Assembly: GCA_963830885.1 (NCBI GenBank)
Contig: CAWHOA010000012.1
Span: 186,001 to 250,000 of the forward strand
From: JAIBJN01 sp963830885
GTDB lineage: Bacteria; Actinomycetota; Thermoleophilia; Gaiellales; Gaiellaceae
DNA: 64,000 nucleotides
Reading direction: 5' to 3'
Shown: positions 49,939 to 58,951 of the stretch, piece after piece
Numbering within the stretch: position 1 is the stretch's first letter
Layout of the letters: the number at the start of each line of letters is the position of its first letter
Notes under the pieces: generated by a model
The model's input: the letters and a program-made list of their open reading frames with translations, nothing else
The model's database searches: none
What the model was told of the DNA's origin: nothing
Position numbers and translations under genes: made by a program

Positions 49939-52900
49939 CTACGGACCGAGCAGGTGGTCGAGCGCCCGGCCCATCACTGCGTTGCGTTCGTCCTCAGTCG
50001 AGACGCCCTCCAGTCCGAACCCCAGCAGCAGCGAGTGCGGCGTGGCGATCGCGTTGCCGACCGGGAAGCCCGATGCGTCGGTTCGGATGAAGTCGTTGAC
50101 GTTGGGTGCGCTGCCCTCGGGCGACCCGGTGATCGCCCAGCCGTCCAGGCCGGCCTCGAACGACGTGCTCGTGCCGTCGGGGAGCGTGATGTCGTCGAGG
50201 AAGACACCGATGCCCTGCGATCGCCCAGTCGCTGGCGTAGGCGATGGAGATCTCGACGGTCTCGCCGGCGTACGCCCCGAGGTTGATGCTCCACTCCTGC
50301 CAACCCGCCGAGTTGCCGCTCGCGGCGTTCCAGGCGCCGGTGGTGCCGGTGGCCGTGCACGCGTTCGCGCCGTCCCACGTCTGGTAGTGCGCGAGCTGCG
50401 GGTGCAGCTCGACCCAGCCCGCGGGGCAGCTCTGGCCGGTCGCCGTCGTCGTGTGCCCGTTGGCGTCGGGCAGCGTCGTCCAGTCGTCACCGCCGGGAGT
50501 GCGCGCCTCCACGAACAGGTGGTCCCACGCGGCCTCGGTGTCGTACGACGTCCAGAACGTCATCGACCCGCCACCCGCCGGGACGGCGACCTCGCGGGTG
50601 AGCCTCTTGTAGGAGACGTCGGCGATCTGTGAGTAGACGTACTGGGTTCCGGTGTGCGGGTCGAACGGGCCGCCCGGCTTGTCGTACCGCGCCGCGGGCC
50701 AGCTCTCGAACTGCTCGAACTGGTCGACCGGCAGGATGCCGCTCGTCGCAAGGAACGACGACCTCCGGACGGTGTTACCAGCGAAGATGGGATCGTCGAG
50801 ACCCCACGTGAGGCCCGTGAACGGGTCGTCGACGCCCACCGAGTCGAACGCGGCGCCATCGACGTGACCGTCGTTGGCCACGGCAACGTAGCCACCCAGG
50901 TAGTACTGCAGCACGTCGTTGGTGGCGTCGCCACCGAAGAACGAGCCGAACAAGGGCAGGCAGCGCCGCGGGTCCGTACCCGCGGGAAGCGGGTTGCAGG
51001 CGATCTCGCCCTTGGGGTCGTAGAGCTGCGCCATGGTGTACTGCTGGCCGGCGGAGTCGCCTGCGAGAAGCACCTTGCCGCCCTCGTTCATGTACGAGCG
51101 GAACTCGAGCAGTTCGTCGAGTGCCAGCCGGTCGGCATTGCCGCCAGCGCGGCCGGCGGTGCGGGTGACCAGGTCGTTGCCGGTCTCCCAGACGACGGCG
51201 TCGTAGTGGCTGAGCACGCCGAGCGCGTCCGGGCGCAATCCGGCCGGCGGCGTCGATGTCGTAGACGTCGGCCTGCTGGCCGTTGGCGGCCAGGGCGTCG
51301 GTGTACGTGTCGACGAAGTGCGGGCCTGCCGGATCCTGCACCGGCGAGGCGCCGGTGTAGTCCTCGGCCGCCACGACGAGCACGCGGTTACCACTCTCGG
51401 ATACGGCCTGGTAGGTGAACGAGTCACTCGACCTCGCCGCCACCTTCGAACCAGACCTCGACCGAGTCGCCGGGGTCGGTACCGGTCACCACGCCTCGCA
51501 TCTGGTGGTAGTAGACCGACGCTGGGTCGTACCTCGACCCGCCGTCCCACTCCGTGACGTGGGTGCCGATCTGCAGCGGGCTCGCCGTTGATGCTGTACT
51601 TCACCGTCACGGCACCGAGGCTGCGCTTGGCGATCACGGCGACGGGCTGCGGGTCGCCGTACGACTTGGCGAAGCTCAGTTGGACGCCCGGGTTGCTGCG
51701 CTTGTACGGGTCGTCGCTGTCGACATAGAACGGCTTGGTCGTGATCCCAGTGACCGTCTTCGGGTCATCCGGGTCGACCGCCGAATCGGCCACCGACCTG
51801 GCGAACGGCAGGTTGCGCTCGAACTCTGCCTGCACCAGCGCGTCGTCGTCGGGGAACACGAACCCGCAACCGTCGCAGCCCTCGGACAGCTCCGGTGTCC
51901 ACGCCAAAGCGCCGGTCACAGCGTGCGCGTAGTCGGTGGTCTCGCCGTTGGTGACATAGAGGACGTCCGAGCTCAGGCCCGGATGAAACTCGTCGATCGC
52001 CGGGTCGTCCAGGTTGCCGGACATGGCGTAATAGATCGGGTCGTCCGCGGTGGGGGTGCTGGTCTGCCAGCCCTCGGCGTAGAGCAGCCACTGTCCGGCG
52101 GAGTGCCAGTTGACCTGGAACGCGAACCCGATCCGGTCGAGCAGGCCGACCATCGCCTGGGTCTCCGGCTCCGACGTCGGCGCCGGGCCGCGGTAGGTGT
52201 CACTGGACTGGATCGACGACGACCCCTCCTCGTCGTAGCCCCAGTGGTTGGGGAAGTTGCGGTTGGGGTCGACGCCGTCGCCGACCTGGGTCTGTCCGTC
52301 TCCGTTGTTGTCGCGGAGGTTCTTCCGCCACAGCCGCTCGTGTTCGAACGTGTACTGGTAGCCGTCGGGGTTGGCCACGAGGATGAACCAGAGTTCGGTC
52401 GTCTGCAGAAGCTTGCGGACGGCACGGTCGTTGGCGCGCCACCGGGCGATGTAGTGGTTCATCAGCCGCCGGTTGACCTCGGTGGAGATCCATTCACGCG
52501 CATGCTGGGTGGAGCTGTAGAGGACGGCCGGACGCCTGCCGTCCGGTTGCTCTTGAGCGCCCTGGGTCAGCTTGACCGCGATGATCTCGCGACCCTGGCC
52601 GGTGTGGCCGAGGACCTCGAGCTTCACCAGCTGGGGGTTGTTGCGCGCCGCGGCGTAGAGCTGGTCGCGGATGCCGCCGGGCTCGTCGAACGAGCGCCAG
52701 ACGGTGAAGCCGTTGGCGGCCTGTAGCGCCGCGAACTGCTGGACGGTCAAGCCCCCCTTGACCCGGGTCAGCTTCAGGTCGATTCCTCGGCCCCGAAGCC
52801 GGTCGGCCTGGGCCTGGTCGAGGACGACGTCGAGCTCGATGCCGTTCGCGACTCGTCGCTGGCCGCTCACGTCGATGCCCTGCTCGGCGATCGTGGATAC

Positions 52901-53035
52901 ATCGGCGGCTTGGACCACTGCGGTGTAGGCGTCCAGCCGATCCGAATCTCTACCCGCGCTCGATGTGGCAGACGCGGCCGTGAGCCCCGTGCAGAGTGCG
53001 GCGACGACCGCCGCGAACAGCGTCCAGCGCTTCAT
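49939..53035 (-). CDS. Secreted M14 zinc carboxypeptidase, multidomain (at least four frameshifts)
   Basis: About 1030 residues when repaired. Signal peptide MKRWTLFAAVVAALCTGLTAASA, a propeptide-like region, then the M14 domain: zinc ligands in SSTQHAREWISTE and NWHSAGQW, plus VANPDGYQYTFEHERLWRKN, DPNRNFPNHWGYDEEGSS and WTPELSEGC. The long C-terminal part includes DYDAVVWETGN-like and jelly-roll segments (WQEWSINLGAYAGETVEISIAYASDWA, GIGVFLDDITLPDGTS) resembling those of secreted immune-inhibitor-like peptidases. The frame changes near 51585, 51430, 51245 and 50222. Likely digests proteins outside the cell. Confidence 0.85.
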
Positions 53036-53122
53036 AGGAGTCTCCCCAGTTCGTTTCCCGGTGTGAAAGCGAGGAGAGATTGTCAAATCTGCTGCAAAAG
53101 CGCAACCGGACACGCGGCTACG

Positions 53123-53599
53123 ATGCAGCGCGTGAACCTCGGCCGGCCGACAGACCGCAAGCCGCCGTTCAAGTTCTCGGCCTTCACACGCGTCGGTTTC
53201 TCCGACACCGACGCGCAGGGCATCGTCTACTACGGCCGCTACCTGCCGTACTTCGACCTCGCGCGCGTGGAGTACGAGCGGCACCTCGGCTTGCTCCGCA
53301 AGGAGGCCGTCGGCAAGGACTTCGTCATGCGCGCCTCGTCGGTCGTCTACGACGCGCCGGCCCGCTTCGACGACCTCCTCGAGGTCTTCGTGCGGACGAA
53401 GCGCATCGGCGTCACGAGCATCTGTTTCGAACACTGCGTCTACCGCGTCGACGACGACCTCCTCATGTGCACCGCCGAGCAGACGATGGTGCTCGTGGCC
53501 GGTCCCGAACGTCAGCCGACTCCGATCTCGGACGACTACCGGCGGGCGGTCGCCGATTTCGAGGGCACCGACGTCGAGCTGGCGGTGCCCGTCGAATGA
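53123..53599 (+). CDS. Acyl-CoA thioesterase, 4-hydroxybenzoyl-CoA thioesterase type
   Basis: Hotdog-fold thioesterase of 158 residues. The catalytic motif VGFSDTDAQGIVYYGRYLPYFDLAR is at about 24-48, with Asp as active residue, followed by SSVVYDAPARFDDLLEVFVRTKRIG, the family core. ATG at 53123 after a promoter-bearing gap of 87 bp shared with the divergent M14 gene. Its stop overlaps the start of the GAF gene (ATGA). The acyl substrate is unknown. Confidence 0.87.
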   Translation: MQRVNLGRPTDRKPPFKFSAFTRVGFSDTDAQGIVYYGRYLPYFDLARVEYERHLGLLRKEAVGKDFVMRASSVVYDAPARFDDLLEVFVRTKRIGVTSICFEHCVYRVDDDLLMCTAEQTMVLVAGPERQPTPISDDYRRAVADFEGTDVELAVPVE

Positions 53600-54099
53600 G
53601 CGCGACCACGGACACGTTCCGAGGAGCGCTGGAGGCGGTCGACCGGATCGTGAATCGCGAGACCGAGGCCGACGAGGTCCTTCGCAAAGTGGTCGAGGTT
53701 CTGCACGACCGCTTCGATCACTACTCCTGGGTCGGGATCTACCTCGTCGAGGGCGACGACCTCGTCCTCGGCCCGTGGAAGGGCCCGCAGGCGACGGAGC
53801 ACGTGCGCATCCCGGTCGGCGAGGGCATCTGCGGCGCTGCGGCGGCGAGCGGCGTGACCGAGATCGTCGACGACGTCAACGCCGACGACCGCTACCTGGC
53901 CTGCTTCGTCTCCACCCGCAGCGAGATCGTCGTCCCCATCGCCTACGAGGGCAGCGTCGTCGGCGAGGTCGACATCGACTCGGACTTCTCCCGCTGCGTT
54001 CGGGCCGAAGACCGCGAGTTCCTGGAACGCGTCGCGCTGCTCATCTCCCCGCACTGCCTCGTCGGCTGGGACACCGGCGGGGAGCGCTGGGAGCCCTAG
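53596..54099 (+). CDS. GAF-domain protein, free methionine-(R)-sulfoxide reductase type
   Basis: 167 residues, single GAF domain: HYSWVGIYLVEGDDLVLGPWKG, VGEGICGAAAASGVTEIVDDVNADDRYLACF and STRSEIVVPIAYEGSVVGEVDIDSD. Two of the three cysteines of known fRMsr enzymes are present (GICG and LAC); the resolving one about ten residues before GICG is missing (QATEH). It could still reduce free methionine sulfoxide or be a sensor. It overlaps the thioesterase gene by four bases and converges on a GGDEF remnant, also with a four-base overlap. Confidence 0.8.
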   Translation: MSATTDTFRGALEAVDRIVNRETEADEVLRKVVEVLHDRFDHYSWVGIYLVEGDDLVLGPWKGPQATEHVRIPVGEGICGAAAASGVTEIVDDVNADDRYLACFVSTRSEIVVPIAYEGSVVGEVDIDSDFSRCVRAEDREFLERVALLISPHCLVGWDTGGERWEP

Positions 54100-54500
54100 T
54101 TCCGGGCCTTGTTGGCCGCGTCCGCGAGGATGCGCTCGGCTTCCTGCACCGGGCCGATCGGCGGCGCGGCGGCGATCGCGTTCCGGCCGCTCGCCTTCGC
54201 CTCATAGGCGGCCCGGTCGGCGACCGCAAGGAGCTGCTCGGCGGACACGCCGGCACCGCGGTGGGAGACGGCCCCGATCGAGACCGTCATCGGGGCGTCG
54301 CCACCCCGCGTCGACTCCTCGACGATCGAGCGCACACGCTCGGCGACCACGAGGGCGCCGTCCGGGTCGGTCTCCGGCAGGAGCACGCAGAACTCGTCGC
54401 CGCCGAAGCGGGCGGCGACGTCGTACTCCCGCGTGGCGCGCCTCAGCGCGTCGGCGACCGCGACGAGCCCGCGGTCGAGTGGATGCTGCGCCTGGCGCAT
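54096..54500 (-). pseudogene. Truncated GGDEF (diguanylate cyclase) remnant
   Basis: 134 residues holding only the second half of a GGDEF domain: HPLDRGLVAVADALRRATREYDVAARFGGDEFCVLLPETDPDGALVVAERVRS, then TVSIGAV and ADRAAYEAKASGRN. The active loop GGDEF is intact, but the N-terminal half with the first metal Asp and the nucleotide-binding segment (normally just before GHxxGD) is gone. With no sensor or dimerisation part it is unlikely to make cyclic di-GMP. Probably a 5' deletion; a much shorter regulatory protein is possible. Confidence 0.7.
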
Positions 54501-54544
54501 GGGACGCCTAGGACGGTCCGTCGGCCTCAGGCGGGTGGCATGCA

Positions 54545-54612
54545 TCCCCGAACGAGTGACCGATCCCTCGATCGAGTGACGAGAACGGGCGAAGGCATCC
54601 CTCGAACGAGGG
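54545..54612. repeat. Three spaced short palindromes (CCCTCGAWCGAGKG)
   Basis: Sites at 54546-54558 (CCCCGAACGAGTG), 54565-54578 (CCCTCGATCGAGTG) and 54599-54612 (CCCTCGAACGAGGG). Centres are about 20 and 34 bp apart, close to two and three helical turns. They lie in the 118-bp gap upstream of the GGDEF remnant and downstream of the rel-linked coiled-coil gene, so they could be operators. They resemble, but do not match, LexA boxes. Confidence 0.45.
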
Positions 54613-54618
54613 ACGCGG

Positions 54619-55302
54619 CTACTTCGGCGCCAGCTGTTCCTCCACGTGCCGCACCACCTCGCGGGCGCCCAGCGGCGGCAACGACTCGCCCAGAACGACC
54701 GCGGCGAGCTCGAGCGTCTGACGGACGATGGCGTCGCGCTCGGCCGCGAGCTGGCTCCGCGCGATGAGGAGCGCGGCTCTGGCGCGTGTCCCCCACTCCG
54801 ACACGCCCGCAGTGCCCGGCGCCGGGTCACCGACCACCTCGCCGGCGAGCCTCGGCCTGCGGGCGAGGGCCTCGGCCAGGTCCGCGGCTCGCTCTTCCAG
54901 GGTGCGAATCTCGCTCTCCGCCGCCTGGGCGCGTCCCTCCAGCTCGGCAGCCTGACCCCGTGCCGCGGCCGCGAGCCGTTCTGCGACGTGGAGCGAGTCG
55001 CGCGCGGCGAGCTCGCGCCGGCGCGCCTCGGCGAGCTGCTCCTCGCCCGCCTGCGCGAGCTCGGCCGCAGCCCTCTCGGCCTCAGTGCGGGCCGCGGTGA
55101 CCCCGAGCTCGGCCTCGCGGACGGCCGCCGCTGCCGTTGCTCGCCGCTCCGGGAGCGAGACGAGCAGCTCGCCCAGCTCGAGCGCCCGGCCGCGCAGCTC
55201 CTCGACGGCGGCGTAGAGCTCGTCGACCTCCGTCAGCTCGGCCGCCACGGCCTCGTCCGCCCGCTCGAGCTCCCTGAGCAGGTCGAGCCGGTCGTCCGGC
55301 AT
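54619..55302 (-). CDS. Coiled-coil protein of unknown function
   Basis: 227 residues, nearly all Ala, Glu, Arg and Leu in heptads from about 5 to 165 (ERADEAVAAELTEVDELYAAVEELRGRALELGELL and so on), then a short hydrophobic-helical end (RTRAALLIARSQLAAERDAIVRQTLELAAVVLGESLPP). No signal peptide or enzyme motif. The ATG overlaps the rel stop by one base (TGATG), so it is translationally coupled to Rel. Function unknown; a structural or adaptor role is a guess. Confidence 0.75.
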   Translation of the reverse strand: MPDDRLDLLRELERADEAVAAELTEVDELYAAVEELRGRALELGELLVSLPERRATAAAAVREAELGVTAARTEAERAAAELAQAGEEQLAEARRRELAARDSLHVAERLAAAARGQAAELEGRAQAAESEIRTLEERAADLAEALARRPRLAGEVVGDPAPGTAGVSEWGTRARAALLIARSQLAAERDAIVRQTLELAAVVLGESLPPLGAREVVRHVEEQLAPK

Positions 55303-57512
55303 CAGGACGGCGTGACGCGGTAGGCGTCGAAGACGGACTCGAGGTTGCGAAGCGAGCCGAGGAGCGCGCGCAGCGCCTTGATGTCGCCCACCTCGGCCAC
55401 GTACCAGTTCTTCGCCATCTGGTCGTCGACGTGGCCGCCGTACTCGACGATGTTCGTCCCGTGCTCGGCGAACGTCCGCGCGACGTCCTCGAGCAGGCGC
55501 GGGCGGTCCCAGGACACGACCGCGATCTGGACGCGGAAGCTCTGCGAGGCGCCGCCGTCCCACTCGACCGGCGTGAACCGCTCCGGGTTCCGCATCAGCG
55601 CCTTCACGTTGGGGCAGTCGAGCCGGTGGATGGTGATGCCCTTGCCGAGCGAGATGTAGCCGGCGATCTCGTCTCCCGGCACGGGCGTGCAGCACTTGGC
55701 CAGGCGCACGAGCACGTCATCGACGCCGGGGACGTGGATGCCGAAGTTCCCGGAGTCGACCGCGTCGCGGGCCTTGGGCCGGCGCGGGAGCGTCTCCTCC
55801 TCTGCGACCTCGTGCGTCTTCAGGCGGTGCAGGACTTTGTTGGCGACCTGCGAGACCTGAAGCTTCCCGGAGCCGAGGGCGAGGTAGAAGTCCTCGGCCT
55901 TCTTGAAGCCCATCTCGCGGATGATCTCGGCGAGGAGCGGCGACCCGGAGAGCTTCTTGTACGGCAGGTTGTGCTGCTTGAGCGCGTTCTCGAGCGCGTC
56001 ACGGCCGCGCTGCTCGGCGACCTCGCGCGTCTCGCGGCTGAACCACTGGCGGATCTTGTTCCGCGCGCGCGAGGACACGGCGAGCGCGAGCCAGTCGCGC
56101 GACGGCCCGCGGCCCATCTGCTTCGAGGTGAGGATCTCGACGAAGTCGCCGCTCTGCAGGCGGTAGTGGAGCGGGACGATGCGGCCGTTCACCTTGGCAC
56201 CGACGGTGCGGTGGCCGACGTCCGTGTGCACGGAGTAGGCGAAGTCGATCGGCGTGGAGCCGCCGGGGAGGCTCTTCACCTCGCCCTTGGGTGTGAAGAC
56301 GTACACCTCGTCGAGCGCCAGCTCCGGGAAGGCGCGCATGAGCTCGCGGGAGTCGGTCTCCTCGCGCTGCCAGTCGGCGAGCTGCTTCATCCAGGCGAGC
56401 TCGGCCTCGGTCGTCTTCTTGCCCTTGCGCCCCTTGTAGAGCCAGTGCGCGGCGATGCCGCGCTCGGCCGTCCGGTGCATCTCGCGCGTTCGCACCTGGA
56501 TCTCGAGCGGCTTCCCCTCGGGCCCGATCACCGTCGTGTGCAGCGAGCGGTACATGTTGAACTTGGGCATGGCCACGTAGTCCTTGAAGCGGCCGGGCAG
56601 CGGGTTCCAGATCGAGTGGATGACCCCCAGCGCGCCGTAGCAGTCGCGCTCGCCCTCCTTGGCGTCGCGCTCGACGAGGACGCGCATCGCGGTCAGGTCA
56701 TAGATCTCGTTGAACTCCTTCCCGCGCTTCACCATCTTCTCGTAGATGGAGTAGAAGTGCTTCGCGCGCGAGGAGATCTCGGCGGGGATGCCGACCTTGT
56801 CGAGCTCGCGCTTCAACACCCGGCCGGCGCCGTCGACGTACTTCTCCCGCTCGGCCCGGCGCTCGTTCACCATCGCCTGGATCTCCGCGTACTTGCGCGG
56901 GTGGAGCGTCTGGAAGGCGAGGTCCTCGAGCTCCCACTTGATCGTGTGGATACCGAGGCGATGCGCGAGTGGCGCGTACACCTCGAGCGTCTCCCGCGCC
57001 TTCTGGAGCTGCTTTTGCTTCCCCAGGTACTCGATCGTCCGCATGTTGTGGAGGCGGTCGGCGAGCTTGATGAGGATGACGCGATGGTCCTCGGCCATCG
57101 CCACGATCATCTTGCGGTAGTTCTCCGCCTGCGCCTGCTCGCGGCTCTGGAAGTGGATCCGCGTCAGCTTGGTGACGCCCTCGACGAGCCGGGCGACGTC
57201 GTCGCCGAACTCGTCCCGAACCTGCTCCATCGTCGCGTCGGTGTCCTCGACGACGTCGTGGAGGATGCCGGCTGCGATCGTTGCGTCGTCGCTGCGCAGC
57301 TCGGCGAGGATGAGGGCGACGCCGAGCGGATGGAGGATGAAGTCCTCGCCGCTCCGGCGCTGCTGGTGCTCGTGGGCCTCCGACGCGAAGTGGTACGCCC
57401 GCTCCAGCAGATCCCGGTCGACGTCGGGGTTGTAGGCCGCCACCTGGGCCACGAGCTGGTCGAACTGCTCGCGGTGCCGCTCGGCGGACGCGGTGAGCAC
57501 CTGACCCGCCAC
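55302..57512 (-). CDS. rel: Bifunctional (p)ppGpp synthetase/hydrolase
   Basis: Stringent-response enzyme. 736 residues: HD hydrolase domain (about 30-180, FILHPLGVALILAELRSDD, GILHDVVEDTDATMEQV, IKLADRLHNMRT), synthetase domain (about 230-350, YEKMVKRGKEFNEIYDLTAMRVLVE, FKDYVAMPKFNMYRSLHTTVIG), TGS (about 395-455, VYVFTPKGEVKSLPGGSTPIDFAYSVHTDVG), a helical and zinc-finger region (CCTPVPGDEIAGYI) and a C-terminal ACT domain. Both active sites look intact. GTG start. It is followed by a coupled coiled-coil gene. Confidence 0.96.
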   Translation of the reverse strand: MAGQVLTASAERHREQFDQLVAQVAAYNPDVDRDLLERAYHFASEAHEHQQRRSGEDFILHPLGVALILAELRSDDATIAAGILHDVVEDTDATMEQVRDEFGDDVARLVEGVTKLTRIHFQSREQAQAENYRKMIVAMAEDHRVILIKLADRLHNMRTIEYLGKQKQLQKARETLEVYAPLAHRLGIHTIKWELEDLAFQTLHPRKYAEIQAMVNERRAEREKYVDGAGRVLKRELDKVGIPAEISSRAKHFYSIYEKMVKRGKEFNEIYDLTAMRVLVERDAKEGERDCYGALGVIHSIWNPLPGRFKDYVAMPKFNMYRSLHTTVIGPEGKPLEIQVRTREMHRTAERGIAAHWLYKGRKGKKTTEAELAWMKQLADWQREETDSRELMRAFPELALDEVYVFTPKGEVKSLPGGSTPIDFAYSVHTDVGHRTVGAKVNGRIVPLHYRLQSGDFVEILTSKQMGRGPSRDWLALAVSSRARNKIRQWFSRETREVAEQRGRDALENALKQHNLPYKKLSGSPLLAEIIREMGFKKAEDFYLALGSGKLQVSQVANKVLHRLKTHEVAEEETLPRRPKARDAVDSGNFGIHVPGVDDVLVRLAKCCTPVPGDEIAGYISLGKGITIHRLDCPNVKALMRNPERFTPVEWDGGASQSFRVQIAVVSWDRPRLLEDVARTFAEHGTNIVEYGGHVDDQMAKNWYVAEVGDIKALRALLGSLRNLESVFDAYRVTPS

Positions 57513-57699
57513 GAACCCATCTTAGCTCCCGCGCCTGCGGCCTCCGGCCCCCGTTCGAGGCAGGAGGGCATGTCGGAATCCGAGGCGGCGCGAGAAGTGC
57601 TCGCGGGGAGCCGCGTCCCACAGAAGCCCCGAAATCGACCATAGTGAGCCTCAGCAGAGCGAACGGCCGGTGGGCACCGGCGCAGGAGGTGCGGCATCA

Positions 57700-58944
57700 A
57701 TGCGGCGAACGGGGCTTGCGCTGGCCCTGCTGGTCATGGCCCTTGCGGGCGGCGAGAGCGCGCTCGGGGCGAGGGTCGTCGTCGACTCGCCGCGCGAGCT
57801 CAGCGCCGCCGTCCAGCGCTTCGAGCGCACCGGCGGGGTGATCGTGCTCCGGCCCGGCGTCTATCCGAGGATCGTCATCGGGCCACGGTCCGCGCGGAGA
57901 CTGACGTTGCTCGCGCCCGGAGCTTCCGCACGGCGTCTGGAGGTCCTGCGGTCACGGGACGTGTCGGTGATCGGCCTGACGATCAGAGCGCCCGCCGGGC
58001 GGGAGGCGTTCGCGACCGTGGTCAGGTCACAGCGGGTCGTGCTCGACCAGGTCGCGGTTCGAGGCCGCGCGCTCGCGCCTGCGCGCCTGAACCTGACCGA
58101 ATCGACGGACGTCAGGATCCAGCGCAGCCGCTTCAGCAGTTGCAAGGAGTACGCTCCCTGCATCCACCTCGGGCGGTCGAGCCGGGTCCGCATCGCCGGC
58201 AGCACGTTCGAGGAGTGCTACGGCTGCGACTTCGTCCGCGGCGCGGTTAGCACCGGTCTCGTCATCCAGGACAACGTCTTCGGAAACGCGCTCGTCGGCG
58301 AATGCGGCCCCGAGACGGGCAGAGAGTGCAACCACCAGGACCTGATCCAGATCGGGGGCGGAGAGAACATCCTCATCTCGCGCAACCAGTTCGGCATCTA
58401 CGAGATCGGCGCTGCGCAGGTCTACCTGAAAGGACCGCTCCGAAACGTGGTCGTCCGCAACAACGTCTTCCGCGCCACCGACCCGATCCGGCCCGGCCAC
58501 GTCGCCCCGGTGGGGATCACCGTCGGCAACGTCAACGAGCCGGTCCATCCGCCGCTGGGTGTCGTCATCGCCCACAACACGATCCTCTCGGGGGCGCCCC
58601 ACGGTCGGGGGTCGTTCTCCTCGATCGCGCTGACGCCCGCCTACGCGGCGCGTCCGCTGGAGGACCGCCCGATCGTCGTCAACAACGTGCTCGCGGTCGT
58701 GCAGACGCCCGAGTGGCTCTGCGACCAGGCCGGGGCGATGATCAACAACATCATCCAGGAGGGCACGGCTTGCTCGGAGACCGACCTCCTCGTCGATCCC
58801 CTGCTGGATCCGCTGTCGGGGATGCCCGGCAACGATTCGCCGACGATCGATCGCGGCGCGACCGGCTGGGCGGTGGTCGACCTCAACGGCGACCCGCGCG
58901 ACCCGTTCCCGGACATCGGCGCCTACGAGCACGCCGGCAACTGA
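57700..58944 (+). CDS. Secreted right-handed beta-helix protein
   Basis: 414 residues. Signal peptide RRTGLALALLVMALAGGESALG (about 2-23), then repeated strands with N and G turns (VSVIGLTIRAP, VVLDQVAVRGRA, VRIAGSTFEECYGCDF, LVIQDNVFGNA, ILISRNQFGIYEI, VVVRNNVFRA) forming a parallel beta-helix of about ten turns. Six or more cysteines in pairs (CKEYAPC, CYGC, CGPETGREC) suggest disulfides. It ends with DLNGDPRDPFPDIGAYEH, a common tail of such proteins. No catalytic residues of a known polysaccharide lyase are evident. Probably binds or cleaves polysaccharide. Confidence 0.78.
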   Translation: MRRTGLALALLVMALAGGESALGARVVVDSPRELSAAVQRFERTGGVIVLRPGVYPRIVIGPRSARRLTLLAPGASARRLEVLRSRDVSVIGLTIRAPAGREAFATVVRSQRVVLDQVAVRGRALAPARLNLTESTDVRIQRSRFSSCKEYAPCIHLGRSSRVRIAGSTFEECYGCDFVRGAVSTGLVIQDNVFGNALVGECGPETGRECNHQDLIQIGGGENILISRNQFGIYEIGAAQVYLKGPLRNVVVRNNVFRATDPIRPGHVAPVGITVGNVNEPVHPPLGVVIAHNTILSGAPHGRGSFSSIALTPAYAARPLEDRPIVVNNVLAVVQTPEWLCDQAGAMINNIIQEGTACSETDLLVDPLLDPLSGMPGNDSPTIDRGATGWAVVDLNGDPRDPFPDIGAYEHAGN

Positions 58945-58951
58945 CGCGGGA

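Noticed and set aside
54545..54612. A small CRISPR array
   Set aside because: Only three short, imperfect palindromes with uneven spacing and no cas genes; repeats are too short.
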